Source: Mastigias papua (lineage: Eukaryota > Cnidaria > Scyphozoa > Rhizostomeae > Mastigiidae). From it: a DNA stretch of 64,000 nt. The position numbers and the translations under genes were made by a program. The stretch spans positions 549,501 through 613,500 of the forward strand of contig OZ025273.1 of assembly GCA_964019165.1 (NCBI GenBank). Direction: 5' to 3'. Positions 16,756 through 38,234 of the stretch are shown here, in pieces; the stretch's first letter is position 1, and every line of letters starts with the position of its first letter. The notes under the pieces were generated by a model that did no database searches, was not told the origin of the DNA, and saw only the letters and a program-made list of their open reading frames with translations.

Positions 16756-17780
16756 AAGGGGCCATCCAAATAGTACGTACGCACGAAGAGGGGGGAGGGT
16801 TCCGCAAAAGCGTATATTTGCGTACAAGAGGGGAGGAGGGTCCCAGCGATGTATACCTACGCAATGTTACCAATGCAGAAACTACGCTAGAAATAGTATA
16901 TGCACCTTCATTCACGTACAGTCTAGCATTGGAATCATGCTAACATCAAGAATGCATCTCAATTTGAAGATCTGGAAAGTGGATTTTCATTTGTCGCAAT
17001 CTCTGATTGAAGGCCTTGTACCTTTCTTATGATCTCATTGTATAGTAGAAGCAGGTGAAAGGAGGAAGGGTAGATTGAAAAGAGGAATTTGTCCAAAATG
17101 TTGCAGCTACTGGCCCAGTGAAGTTGCAATGGTGCACCACACGAAATGCCGAGACCTGCTGAATGCTGTGGAAAACTTTAGCTGTAATTTGTGTAAAATC
17201 AGCAAAGCAGAAGAACCCAGTGTCGATGAAGTGCATTCAGATGTAAGCGCTGACCGGCGCTGACGAGGAAGTGGCTCTCATCGGCAAGATTCCTACCATG
17301 ATTTTGAGAACCAGGGGTAATTTTATGCCTGGTCGGTAAAAGTTTACACAACGATAATAGTGTGTCGGTATTTCAGCAAAGACTTAAACTACATCTTCCT
17401 TTTGTATGTTACGATTAACTATCTTCAATCAACTCCGTCGGTAACTTTCTCTTGTCACACCCCTCCCCCACTCAAAAGCTCTTCAGCACGCCACTGTTCA
17501 GAACTTTCAGATATTCTTGAAGGGCCATTTACTAACATTATTTAAATAACTTGCTGCACAAAATAGTGACAGAAACATTCTTCTTAATTCTTTGTTTTAC
17601 TTCGTGTTCAAATCACGTTGACCGATATCTAACAAACGGGGGGGGGGGGGGTGGGGGTATATTGCGAAAGTACATACGCAAGATAGGGGGATCTCAAAAA
17701 AGCGCATGCTTACGTACAGGGGGGAAGGAGAAGTCAAAATTTTTGTAAGTTTTGCGTACGTACTTTGTGGATGGCCGGCA
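16756..17780. mobile_element. DNA transposon remnant with GGCCATCCA...GTACGTACGC termini
   Basis: Left end GGCCATCCAAATAGTACGTA and right end (inverted) GGCCATCCACAAAGTACGTA match over about 22 bp. Subterminal G-rich 'GTACAnnGGGG' blocks are also inverted. CTTAGT (16750-16755) and CCTAGT (17781-17786) may be a decayed 6-bp target duplication. An interior frame at 17075-17263 encodes a Cys/His-rich peptide (CPKC...HHTKC) that could be a leftover zinc-binding piece of the element's own gene. No transposase core is recognised. Confidence 0.65.
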
Positions 17781-18293
17781 CCTAGTCGTCACGGAAGTCT
17801 CTGTTACTAAACTGGAACTAAAACTATTTTCGACAATCATGTGGACCCTGTCATCGTTCTTGTACTAAAAATTTTTAAACAAAACCTTTTGTCTCTATAG
17901 AAGAAATATTTCTGCCCATTTAATAGTTTTTGTTGTGGTACTCTTAGGTCAGTGCCTGTATAGCTAAGATCCCTATAGATCCGTTGGGATTTTTTTGAAA
18001 AGATTCACATATATTGTGGGGCCAAATTGTGAAGAGATATGAAAACCAAAGCACTTATTCATAAGCAATTATTTCATTCATGGTCTTCAAGCCAGCTTCT
18101 TCATAAAAGCCAGTTTCCTCATAGGCCAATTTTTCAACTGCCCAATCATATAACCCATCTGAAGGTAGTTATGCTCATCACAAAGATCTACAAAGAGGAC
18201 TCAACATGAAGCAAAAACCCAAGATACATGCACAGAAAATATCACAATTTTACTAAGTGATGATGGCATTCATTTATCAAAATGACATGATTC

Positions 18294-21200
18294 TTAACCC
18301 TTCTTCTTGGATACACCAACAGTGCGTCCCTTCCTTCCTGTTGTCTTAGTATGTTGGCCTCTCACACGAAGACTAAAAAGAGCAGAAAGGCAAAAATCAA
18401 ACTCTTCATATGAAAGCTAGATAATTGTAACAGCAAGTAAGCAAGTTCTCTCACCATAAAATAGGGTCCTATTTACTCACAGAAAACCTAAATTACACAA
18501 AAGAGACAAAAGGTATATACTATATCTAGCTGTTGCGTATGTCACGCATGTCATTATTATAATCAAGGGTCAAAATAGCAGCCAGAGATCAGGAATACCC
18601 AGCCTGATAGCAAAAACCACCAGCACTTCTCTTACCCAAAATGTAAAAATCACCAGTAGATTTAATAAAGAGATTATGGTAAGGCCTTAAGGGTGAGGCC
18701 ATGTGGCCTTCACATGTGACATACGCTGCATACTATTATTGACAAGAACTCACCAAAAAGCAAAGCAATTAACTGGTCAAAAGCATATCAAAAAAACCAT
18801 TCAAATCATCAGCATTGTTGATGATAGGTTTTTCTCCATGTTGATCAAATTCTTCTGGGCTTCTTACTATTTTAGTTTATTTCTGTCTTTCAGTGACTAC
18901 AATAAACTCCTCAAGAAACATTTTAGTTTATGAGTTTCAAATTCCCATGTAATATATTTTTATCGCCATTGCAAGTAGCTTAATATCAATATAAGTTTTC
19001 CTTTTGGTTAGGTCCTTTTCCCCATTTTCCCATCTAATTTAATCAGGAAACACATTGATAACAGCATTACTTGTTGAAGTGTAAATTCCTGTATAAAGAT
19101 TCATATTATTACTAGAAGATTATTTATGTCATGTCTCTGCCTGGTGACTTAACAGTAAGTGTTTATTTACAGTTTCTCAAAATCTTCTCAAAATTTAGCA
19201 AAACATACCATAATTTCTCTTTCAAGCTCAATCTCAACTAAGCCCCCTTTGCAGAAGGCAAAATTGATGAAGTCTCCTCTCTATTTAGCCCCCCCCCCTC
19301 TTAGAAATGTGAATAATACCAAATATAAGAAGATTCCTGAAATATACATATTGTATCCCCATAGGAAATATGTTCATATTTCAAAAATCTAATAAAACTC
19401 CCTCTACATTAAGCCCCCTCTCCAAAAAGTCCCCCTCTAAAGTGCTTAAAAATTATAACATCCCCAGGGGGCTTAATAGAGAATATATGGTAAGGGCAAA
19501 ATCATGCATTTTAAGTGCATCTTGCATGCCAAAATGCAAATTTTCTCTTCATGCTGCCAACAATGTACCATGGTAGAGGGACACTTCCATGCAATGAAAT
19601 CACTGGCTTCGCAAGACATCCTTATTTTAACCCTTGGTAATTAGCATTAATTGAATGTTTTAACAAGATAATTCTTTATTTGTATCAGAGCTACACTGCT
19701 ATAAAAGAAGTCCTGCAAATAAGATAAAGGTAAAAATAAATTTAGATTAAATGATTAGCATAACGTGACAGTTTTGCTTTTGGGTCAAAAGATTAGCATA
19801 AAGTGATTCAAAAGATAGATATGCAAAGGTCATAATGATACACAACGATGCCCAGAAAAAGGCTGTGCTTCAAAAATGATACCTCAATATGAATATATGT
19901 CCATCAACCAAAGCATTCAATAAACATCAATACAGAATACAATAATACAACAACCCAAAACAACATACCCCCAGTAATGCCGTAAGCCTCGGTGTGCTTT
20001 GATTTTCTTCAATCTCTCGAGATCTTCACGGAGTTTACTCTCCCAGTTGTTGGCAAGGACTTGGTAGAACTTTCCATCTTTTATGTCCTTTTGCCTATTT
20101 AAGAACCAATCTGGTATCTTGTACTGTCTTGGGTTCTGCATAATTGTAATGACCTTGTCTACCTCTTCATCAGATAATTCTCCTGCCCTTTTAGTTGGGT
20201 CAATGTCTGCTTTCTTCAAAACAATTGATGCAAATCTCCTACCAACACCCTAATTACAAAAAATAAAATATTAACACCATGAGTTTTGCTACTTCATACA
20301 CGACACGTAAAAGTCTGTCTGCCTGTTGAGTCTGTTTATCCCACTACTCTCTGGTCTCAAATGATCACTAATAAATCCATCTACTCTTTGGCGTCCTACA
20401 TACTTTTTTGATATTCATAATGGCAGACAACAAATAACTAACAATATAAGCCTAACCCTGGCTCTATTGAGTATAAGTGGAAGCATATGAATATACAAAT
20501 GAAGAGCTATCAAATGGTGTAAAATTGACCCCTGTAAACAACCATGATTACAACAAATAATAGTGACATCAAGAGAACAAAAGAAAAGTATCCTTCCTTT
20601 CCAGTAACACTACTTGTATCACAAGTTTCCAAAACTTCTACACAACGGCAAAGAAGAGAAAACAGTGGTCTTGTTAATTCATAATGATCAGATGGGGAAG
20701 AGGCAAAAAAGAAGAAGAGGCCCTGTAAATGATTTGGGGTGCAAAAGTACATTACTGCCAAGCTTTTGGTTTCCCCCAGGCGGATTCAAATTTTAAATTG
20801 CTTAAGACCACCACAGACTCTTTAAGCCATGAAAAACATACATGTATATTATGCTCCCTCCAAAAAGTCCCCGATCAAATTAAGCTTCATGCCACAATCT
20901 CAAATATCTACTAAGCTCCTATTCAAATGTCTCCACCACAGAGGATGATGAAGACTCTGATGAAAACTGATGCTTAAATCTAGATTGTTCTTGTACTGTT
21001 ATGGAGAAAAGGAGCTTTGACGATGAGGTACGTTTTGACATAACCATTGTGGTATTATTATGCACACATTTAGCTAGAATCAGCCACATTATAATAGACA
21101 CATCTATCTAACAGGAACAAAAGCAGATGGTGGATACATAACATGTACCTTTATCGACGTCATAGCGTACATGACTTTAGTGTTTCCATCGATGTTCGTG

Positions 21201-21541
21201 TTCATCACACGAAGAATGTGTTGGAACTTCTCTGGCAATAGGAGCGACTGTGATGGAATAAAAAAGACAGACAGGTAATATTTCTTTACGTATGTCACTT
21301 CGATCTAACTATACTGTCCAGTTATGCTAGTAGACAATCAAATTCAAACTGGTGAAAGGTAATGAACTGTACCAATAGAACATAGCACTACAAGATACTG
21401 CATACAATGCTAAAAGTAATGGATCTAGCAAAAAAATGGCTTTCGATTGAAGTAAAAAGCTATTCATGATCTATCCTTGTCAAAAATGATAAATAATTTG
21501 GGTCTAGTACACTGATGGGTTGAGGTCCTTTCACGTACCAT
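18294..21541 (-). CDS. RPS18: 40S ribosomal protein S18 (uS13), four exons
   Basis: Exon 1 contributes only the ATG (21539-21541, donor GTACGTG). Exons 21149-21247, 19969-20249 and 18294-18372 follow in phase, giving 153 residues; human RPS18 has 152. Near-identity to animal S18 is evident in '[10 protein letters not shown]', 'NTNIDG', 'GVGRRFA', '[13 protein letters not shown]', '[20 protein letters not shown]', '[11 protein letters not shown]' and the C-terminal '[20 protein letters not shown]'. An extra Gly follows the usual terminal Lys run. The protein sits in the head of the small subunit, contacting the P-site tRNA and the intersubunit bridge. The start-codon-only first exon is, as I recall, also found in human RPS18. 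Introns 2 and 3 are long for a ribosomal protein gene. I found no convincing box C/D snoRNA in them. Confidence 0.96.
19207..19492. repeat. MITE-like repeat with 'TAAGCCCCC' ends in RPS18 intron 3
   Basis: CCATAATTTCTCTTTCAAGC leads into AAGCCCCC at the left. The right end is GGGGGCTTAATAGAGAATAT read inverted, and further 'AAGCCCCC' and 'AAGTCCCC' motifs lie between. The termini match only partly, so borders are approximate. Confidence 0.4.
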
Positions 21542-21940
21542 TTTTATCGCGTAGGCCCTGCACTGTAGTCCACTAAGAAAGATCGATGTTGTATGGGGGT
21601 CTGGCACTACTTTATGAGCAACGTCCGAAGAAGGCCCTATGACGATCTCCCTGCGATAAACAGTACGTGGTGTGCTTGACCTACCAAAGGCAAATTAAGT
21701 TGGTGATTTTTTATCAATATAAATAATCGAGAACTCGGAAATCAGTTCCTACCAACTTATTGCTGAAGGGATGCCAACCTCTTTAAATACATAACATGAA
21801 ATATAACGGTAAAAATAAGACTATATAAATAAATATATTATAAATAAGCAAATAGATAAATTTAAATGAATATGTTTTAACGATTTGTCGTTCTTTTGTC
21901 AAATGTATTTGCATGTATGTGTTCTAATGATTTTATTTGT

Positions 21941-22350
21941 CTATAGCACGAAAAAGCGGAAACATTCTTTTAGCATACTGAAAGCTTTTTTTCGTCCGAC
22001 ACTCGTCAGAGTATGAAACGTCGGATAGCGACCGAAAGGTGAACCGAAATATATAGCCAGATATGCGGGTACACGTGATATGATGAATAATGTGTCCAGT
22101 TAGCCATATGATTGGCCTCTTGGCACCTATTCACCATTGTTTACTAGAAGAGTCCAAGTGAGAAAATGAACTCTTTTTGTTTACACAAGACTGGGTTTTG
22201 AGTCTTGATGTAAACCGATTCCAAAACACCTAAATGAAAGGACGATCTTGCTTGCCCAATGATCCGAAAATTATCGTCTGTATATGTTTTGGCGCATTCT
22301 GGATTTGTAATAAGATGTTGTCCTATGGCCGAATCACTTTTCATTTTAGA
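21941..22350 (-). mobile_element. Penelope-like element 3' fragment, copy A
   Basis: The minus strand encodes only the last 66 residues of the GIY-YIG region ('NFRIIGQARSSFHLGVLES', 'YIKTQNPVLCKQKEF'). About 200 bp of non-coding tail with a hammerhead-like fold follows, ending at CTATAGCACG. It is closely similar over its whole length to the copy at 57013-57870, with the same 3' end point, so both derive from one family. Confidence 0.8.
21974..22015 (-). ncRNA. Hammerhead ribozyme candidate in Penelope tail, copy A
   Basis: Read on the minus strand: CATACT, CUGACGA, a 9-nt stem-loop GUGUCGGAC, GAAA, an A-rich stem III with AAAGCUUU, C, then AGTATG pairing perfectly with CATACT as stem I. The G-C pair closing stem II is canonical. 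Stem II itself is only about 2 bp, which weakens the prediction. Confidence 0.5.
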
Positions 22351-22372
22351 ATTAGATTTTATTTGTATTTAG

Positions 22373-22409
22373 CAACTGAAGATGGATGATGAATCCGAAA
22401 CATATCTTG
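22373..22409 (+). ncRNA. Degenerate hammerhead-like core
   Basis: CAA, CUGAAGA, U, hairpin GGAT-GATGA-ATCC, GAAACATATC, TTG. It has the same extra U as the fold at 9596. Stem III (ACATAT) is no longer self-complementary and stem I is 3 bp, so it is probably inactive. It lies on the strand opposite to the adjacent Penelope copy A. Confidence 0.4.
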
Positions 22410-23225
22410 AACAAAAAAAATATAATTGTCTTTATTCGTATCCCATCTAACTTTATTATATTGAGAAATTTCGGTAGAATAATTTACGATATCTCAAGCA
22501 AATATAATGGAAAGCTGGAAATGTCTCAACTTCAAAAATTAGAGAAGATCTCTACGTAAGCAAGAAAAGCGAACTTTCATATTTCATCGTTTAAAAGCTG
22601 CCAGCCATTCAACGTTTTCCCAAGTTTATTTGTTTTCAATTGCCGAATGTCAGCAAATACGATGTTAATGCCATCAGAAAACGTCTATTGAAGAGTGCAA
22701 TCACCAAAAGATGCAAGGAAAAGCGGAGGCCTCAAAGTGAAAAGGAATGTTAGAGAACACGATCAAACGAGAGCTAACTTGTATTGATTATTTCATTTTC
22801 AGCAAAGCATTGCTCGAAAATATCAATCGTGAAGTACACCCATGAGTACACGACCCACACTCACATTCTGCAAAATCACCAGAAGAAGCTTAGGAAGTTA
22901 ATCAAGAACTGCATCCTGCCATTTGAATCAAAGGAAATCGCAACCACTATTTCGTCGCATATTACAATTAACATTTGATGAAAATGAAGCATAATAATAA
23001 TAAGTGTCATTCCAGTTGTAGTTGGTGCGTTGGGATGTGTCACGAAAGAAGCAGAGCATTATGTAGAGAAAATAGGAATCAAGATCAGGACTGAAGTGAT
23101 ACAGAAAACGGTATTGTTGAGAACTGCAAGAACATTGAGAAAGGTTCTCGAAACCTGAGGCTAGTTGTTCTAGCTTGCTTTCGGGATGAACTCACCAGGA
23201 ACTTTTCCTGTGATAAAAAGAACAT

Positions 23226-23720
23226 AATAATAATCTACCATATTTATACAGGATAACCTTTTCAGCAAAAATATTACTGTTATCACTAAGGGTCCTGTTA
23301 AAATTAAAGTTTGTAAAGTAAAAAGTTAAAACTTATAAGAAATTGAAGTTAAAACTAGAAAAATCAACAGGGTTAAAATTACAATATATACAGAAATCGC
23401 TAAAAATCTAAGTTTGTGTCCTTGCTGGATGCTTTAAATCTCAAAAGTGATTTTTCGATTTGCAAGCTATTGGGCAGGATATTAAAAATCTTTGCGCCCT
23501 GCAATGAGAAAGTTTTACGCCCAGTTTCTGTCCTAACTTTTGGAACAACTAAACTTTTATTGTTTTTGCGGGTGTTCACTTTGTGATTCTGCCTTGTGAA
23601 GTAATCTCCAAACGCTTTTGGTGCTATGCCGTTTAAGCATTTAAAAACTTCTAATGCACATAATCTGTTTCGAATTGGTAGATAATCATAGATTTGGTTT
23701 AACACGCTCTATTTTTCCTC
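23226..23720 (-). pseudogene. LINE 3' end fragment (RT C-terminus)
   Basis: The minus frame at 23400-23705 reads 'LPIRNRLCALEVFKCLNGIA' and 'VVPKVRTETGRKTFSLQGAK', the C-terminal block of CR1/Rex-like LINEs. The 3' tail ends in TATAAATATGGTAGATTATT, matching the tail of the fragment at 35440-36117. It is strongly 5'-truncated. Confidence 0.75.
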
Positions 23721-23829
23721 TTATATAAAGAAAACAGACATTTTTGCATGTTTTGAAACAATATGTCAATCTATGAATAGCCGTTTTGTGAATAAGAGTA
23801 ATGAAGGTAAATTAAAAGCTGACTTTTCG

Positions 23830-24260
23830 CACTTGGCACAATCATGTTAATCCGCCTAGACCGAAAAAAGGGTACTAAAACACATAGAATTTTAAACCAA
23901 CTTCGTGGAAATAAGGAAATTGTTCTACTTAAACCAGATAAAGGCAATGATGTAGTATAGTTAAATAAGTCTAATTATAGTAAAGGTATTCATGACATTG
24001 TGATTCCAACAAATTTAAAGAACTGGCTAATGACCCCACTATTTGCAGAGAAGGTAAATTGCTAAGATTGATAATATCTACAGCCAAATTTATCAATGAG
24101 GTTCACAGCCAGCACGCATCTATGGCTTGCCTAAAACGCATAAAATTAAGTCTCCTAGTGTAGTATCACCGCTCAGACCTATTGTATCCTCTCTTAACAC
24201 TTATAACTATCAATTGACTAAATATATTTGCCATCTTCAAGCAGAGTTTTGCTATTCAAG
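23830..24260 (+). pseudogene. Decayed Penelope-like reverse transcriptase fragment
   Basis: Translated pieces include 'IVLLKPDKGNDVV' followed by a stop, and 'ARIYGLPKTHK' with 'PLRPIVSSLNTYNYQLTKYI', which are N-terminal RT motifs of Penelope-like elements. Stops and frameshifts interrupt it. The flanking 24260-25745 holds no feature that I can identify. Confidence 0.6.
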
Positions 24261-25745
24261 CGGAGAGTGAAATTAAACTTCCTGTTACCATTCAAGTTGC
24301 TTCTAAAGAGAAGAAATTCCGTCTTTGCAACATTGAGTAAAAGTCAATTTGCAAAAAGCCAGTCATAGAGAGATTCAAGTTCTTTGCTCACTGTCTTTTC
24401 TAAGAATTTTCAAGGTTAACACAGACTACAAGTGTCATGTGTACGTAAAGAAAAATAACTTGACATCACGGACAAAGAGGCAACGATTTCAAATTCCATG
24501 TTCATCCATGTTTTAGAATATTAACAACTCACTAAAATACAAGAAAAACAACAACGTGTGAAAGAATCCCTACCTAAAAACATCGAAATACAAAACCGTT
24601 TAAGAGATGAAAGTATAAATTGATTCAATCTCTAATTATGAAGATGCTACTAAAAGAATACCAAAATTGCTCACATATGTGACTTCCTCATACAATAGCG
24701 ACGATGATTCCTTGAAACGAGACTGTCTTAATGACACGAGCTGGGTCCTTTGGCTGTAAATGAAGTTACAGAAGGCTTATCCGTTAAGGAAGCCATAACA
24801 AGTTTCCAAAAACCCCAGTTCTTAATTGTTTCCTACACTGACACATCTTCAAGAAATAAGAGGTGAACTTTTGCTCCTCTATTGAGTTGCTGCATTCTCT
24901 CTTGTACTGCCGGTGCGGGTGTAATAATTCAACATCCAAATTTTAAATGGGATTATTCGAGAAGAGGTGGGAATAATAATTAACATGCTAGAGCACTTTC
25001 TACTTTCTGAAAAAATTACATTGCTGTCAAGTCGACCTTTGTTCTCGGAGCATGCAGCGTGTTAGCTATAAAGTTCAAATACAATCAATAGCACTTTGCT
25101 CGACAGTGTCATCCTGAACTTTCCTTCCAGGTTTTGAGTAAACGTTGTGTGCTTTTGTTGAAATGAAGTTTGCATTTCATCATGTTCTACTCATGGGCAC
25201 TTCTTCCAAGAATTCCAAATGTTCCACCAGGGGTGGAGATATCATACAGAATGGTAATTACATTGGGTCCCGTCTTCCATCAAACCTGCATGTGGAACTA
25301 TTAGAGGGGCGGGAATAGGGCATCTCAATTAATGAAAGTCTCAAAACCCAATTGGTGATAACTTATCTTGAAACTCGGTTATGTTATGTTGTGTCAATGA
25401 GTGAAGGTCAAATGTATTGACTAGAGCTGTTGAGAAGGAGCATTACTATCTAGACTTGTGCAAGTGTATACCAAAAACTGCGTGGGATGCTGGCAACGTA
25501 TATATTAAACATAGCCAGGGAGAATAAGAAAAATATCAATGCAAATCATACATAAGATTGCGCATATAAGACAACATCGTCTTTAGCTTGTTCAAAGTCT
25601 AGGAAGATGAAACGAAGCGGAAAGGATTCCAATGTTCACAAAATCCTGCAGGACTTTATAACGAACTATTTCTTACACTGCATCATTTGACGCATAAATC
25701 CTTTGAAGCAATGACATTTAGTCTATCCGCAAACGTAACAGCGTC

Positions 25746-34367
<8,622 letters not shown>

Positions 34368-35089
34368 CTACAAATGGCGCCCTGGGAGTGCCATGCATAA
34401 ACACAGCCGAAATCTCATCTGTTGTACAGACTGTGTGCGCTCCTCCACATTTAATGGCTTAGCCTGTAGTCTCTTTTGCTTAAATTGTAACCAATGAAGG
34501 TGGGAAGAAGTCAGCCTATGCTAGCAAGAATCATGAACCATTGGTGATCAGGAAGAAAAAGGTACGAGAAAACTAGCAAATCTTGTGAAAGTAGCTGTAT
34601 TGGAGAAAAGGAAAGTTTAGACGATGGGGCATATCGGAACGTAGAGTTGTCGTACTGTGCATTTTGCATAGATCGATATAAGCGATGATTTATATGTTGA
34701 GCACATTGGGAATGTTCTTTGTCATAGCTCATGCGGACAAATATAAAACACAGACCCATAGCTACCCCTAAAGTTCTGAACTTCCTGTTCAATGAGCTGT
34801 TGAAAAGTAACCTGACGAATTTGAATATTGTATAGGGTGATTATGTTGCGTACACTTCTTACGTGAGCAACTTTTCTTTAACTGATGCTAGCTACATAGA
34901 CTATTCCAGCTTTTAACGTATCGATGTCTCCTCATAAAACAAAGCAGGTGACATCATGCAGAAAGCATCTCCAATCTTATGAATGCAAGACATTAGTCAT
35001 CATGAAAACATGTTACCTGCCGCTAAAAGGTAATTTATCCTTACACAACCCATGGTACACACTTATATAGAATTCCAACTTTTTCGCTG

Positions 35090-35395
35090 AGCCACAATTT
35101 TTATTTTGAGCCAATATTCTTACATTTTTCTTAAATCCTAGTAATTTTGAGCATCATTACACGTATATACTATTTTCTTATTATACAATGTGTATAACTG
35201 ACATCCCCGAAGAGTTATTGAGTCGCATCTTAATGTAATGATTCACAAACTTGACAAGTGACGCCTACACTTGTTTTGCTTTCTGAAGAAAACTCAAATA
35301 GGCAGATACTCTAAGCCTTAATAAATCTTCAGCCTTGGTAATACTCTTGAATCATTCTTAAATTTCAGCTATCTTGAGTCTTGATATTCCTATAG
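35090..35395. repeat. Dispersed repeat, copy 1 (non-coding)
   Basis: It shares a series of blocks in the same order with 52235-52560: 'TTCTTAAAT', 'TTTGAGCAT', 'GAAAACTCAAATA', 'AAGCTTGAGCCTTG'-like, 'TCTTAA...TTGAG...TTGA'. No coding sequence, TIR or tRNA head is evident. It could be a SINE-like or solo terminal repeat. Confidence 0.4.
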
Positions 35396-35439
35396 ACTAT
35401 ATGCTTATAAAAAATTGTGTAATGCCAATGTGGCCATAT

Positions 35440-36117
35440 TACCATGGACAAAAATCCGACAATGAAAGCGAATCTCGAAAAGACCTACAAGAGAGTCTTG
35501 TCAAGAACAAAATTGCTCGCCCGTATACGACATAACATCAGCCCATGGGTAGCAGAAACGATCTACAAAGTAATGATTTTGCCACAGATGTTGTACTGCA
35601 GCAATATTATGCTTGGCATGTAAAAAACACACAAATTGCAGTTTGAAAGAATCCGGATTCGAGTCTTAGCTATAATTATAAGAGCCAAAGAGTGATATTA
35701 CCAACTGTGAATCATGCGAGAAATAAGAGATGCCTAGTTGAGGTGTCTAAATGCCAAAATGGACTGGCACCTCATAAGGACACTCGTGGTAATAACAAAA
35801 ACCTTTTGCATCCAAAAGTTCGTACAGAAGCTGTTCGAAAGTCATTCCTGTTTCAGGGATCAAAATTATACAACAAACTACCTGCTGCGTTGAAACAAGA
35901 ACAGTTTATAATGAATTTCAAGAGACAATGCGATCAACTTGACATTGAATTTTAACTTGATTACTTAACTTTAACTTTTTTTTAAACATGATCTTGTAAA
36001 ATGATATATTTTAATTTCTTTAACTTTTAATTTTAGCAGGACCTTGGTTGATAGCAGCTTCTGAGCAAGCTGATCAAGTTTTATCTTGTATAAATATAGA
36101 TTATTATTATTATTATT
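35440..36117 (+). pseudogene. LINE 3' end fragment with (ATT)n tail
   Basis: Translated pieces 'LEKTYKRVLSRTKLLARIRH' and 'VTEAVRKSFLFQGSKLYN'-like text (frame 35692-35955) are the RT C-terminal thumb and tail of a CR1/Rex-like LINE. There is a frameshift near 35690. The tail TTGTATAAATATAGATTATT then (ATT)n matches the copy at 23226-23720. Confidence 0.75.
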
Positions 36118-38234
36118 TCCTCCGTTCATCTCTGGCCACGGAGGAATGAAGACAAGCGCTTCCCCCCTACTCTTGGTGAAAGATGACCCTCGGGATTCCT
36201 TTAAAATTGAACTGAATTATGTCTATTCAAACTATTTTCCTCCAAGAATTTATAAAATTACTGCTACAAAACTACAAAAGTTTTATATCAGTGGTAAGCA
36301 TGATTGTCAAAGACGCATTCTACACTGATCATAACATTTATTAGAGAACTTCTTCTAGTGGGGAAATTCTCCATAAGGGCCATGAAGAAAGGATTAAATA
36401 AGCACGGCCTTTCATGTTTTCCAATTTTTACTCTATAAGATTTTGAGGTCCCCCTCCCTGGTGGAGGAGTTGCGCAACGCATGAATGATCCGGTTATTTA
36501 GTTATTTATTTGTGTTTATTTGTCTTCTTTTAGTTGTTTATGTGTAATGACCACGGGGTTGCGTTGCTATGCAATTTTATGCTCCCTGTGGTAACGTTTT
36601 TGTATTTGTATGTTTTGCAAATATCTATGCGAATAAAAAAAGATAGGGTAAAGCTTTGTAATCACGCCCTATAGTCACATTTGCAGAAAGTAAACTACTA
36701 AAGTTTGATCCACGTTACAGTGATAAAATCAAGGTTTCTCTTTTATGTGATGCTAGAACAACCTTTAAAGAGCGTTACAGTCTCCTTAAAAAACATACTG
36801 AGTGGGCCTAAACAATTGGCGGAAATTCTTTGATTTTTCAAGAAGTGTTTGATTTGACAGCTGGGGCTTTCCAAAGTAGTTAGTACGGTAAACTGTCCTG
36901 ACATCGATGCTTAGCACGACTTACCATATCGCTTGCCGAAGGTGCAAATCATGGAATACACTTAATTTCATTGCAGTTTGTTAGTGAATTAGTATGATTT
37001 GTTAGTGATTTATGTCCTTGCATGACCTAATACCTTAAAGGCTAGGTAATACTTTCTAAATTGTGCGATATATACCAGAGTCTTACGGAATACAGAATGT
37101 AATCTTGCAATACCAAAAAGTGAGGAAAGCGTATGGCCAAAAATAATTTGTGCTTCGAGGCGAGAGCGCATGAATAGACTCGACTCTGATTTGAAATTGG
37201 TGCCTTCGATTCAGTCACTTAAAATGACATTTAAAGAAAGTTTCACCATTGAAATGAGCTAAGAAAGTGACAGTACAAGGAAATAAACAACTTTCTTACA
37301 AAAAAATCGTGTACTCCTACTAAGAGAGCCTTGAAAACATTTCAGTAGGAAGGAAAGCTTCAATACCGCCCGAAAAAACAGTCTTATATAAGAAATTTGT
37401 ATGCCTAAATATGCAAAATAGGAGTTGAATATTAACGAGTTACTCAAGAGACTTGAGATTTTCAGCTGTCTTCTAAGCAGATATGATGTAAAATGCTTGG
37501 GTTTGGGCTATGCCTATCCATACAAAAAATAAAATTGTCTTTAATGCGGTTACCAAATGCTCACATGATCGCTACAATGAGTTGCCCATGGATAAAACAA
37601 CCGAAAACAATTTCATTGATTGAGCAACTTTTCTGCAATAAATGCACTTTTGCTGACAACTATTTCAAATAGGTCACATGGTCTGAAATACTTGAAAAGT
37701 TTATTGGTATGAGGTCCTTCTAATTAACGCCAAAAGAACTTCATTTTTATAGTAACCATATGCTACACAAAATTAGCTCGTATTCCCCAGGCCCATTATC
37801 TTCATTTACTGAAGCAACACATGGACTCTACAATACATAGTTATAAACACCACTTAACACTACAGTAAGAAGGAATAGTGATAATGCTGTGAGGATATGC
37901 TTCTCAATTCTGTTGTTCTAGTCTGCTATACGACAAATAACTTAAAACTACCCCTCCACCTATAGCAGTTGTAAGAGGAGAGGCTATTGTCTCTTATTCA
38001 CCCTCCTGATTTAGGAACATGAGATCGAACATAAGAAAGAAATGACCGAAGTATTGCAATGTATTGCCACTTATATAAAAGAAGCACCTTGATCTAATAA
38101 TATTGTTGAACTACTAAAAAGAAAAGAGCATTGCTTGCTCTACAACTGATCCCAATCGAATTGTATTTGCTCTAAGTAAACAGAAAAAACAGTTAAACAA
38201 GACAGTCTGCTATATACGCATCAACAAGTGGTCT
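36118..38234. other. Region without a recognisable gene
   Basis: I see no conserved frame, clear repeat borders or RNA gene. A Mg/Zn-type or other protein signature is absent. The last ~500 bp would include the 3' untranslated region of the ATP13A gene transcribed leftward. Confidence 0.4.

Noticed and set aside
20935..20990. Box C/D snoRNA in RPS18 intron 2 (several TGATGA words)
   Set aside because: The motifs are on the strand opposite to RPS18, and no D box or terminal stem is found at a suitable distance.
34511..34792. 93-codon minus-strand frame just upstream of ADAM10, with a short hydrophobic N-terminus
   Set aside because: It has a plausible small-membrane-protein look, but no family that I recognise and no splice or conservation evidence. 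Left out as unsupported.
36086..36482. Short frames at 36.1-36.5 kb as exons
   Set aside because: No homology, no partner exons. One begins inside the (ATT)n tail of a LINE.
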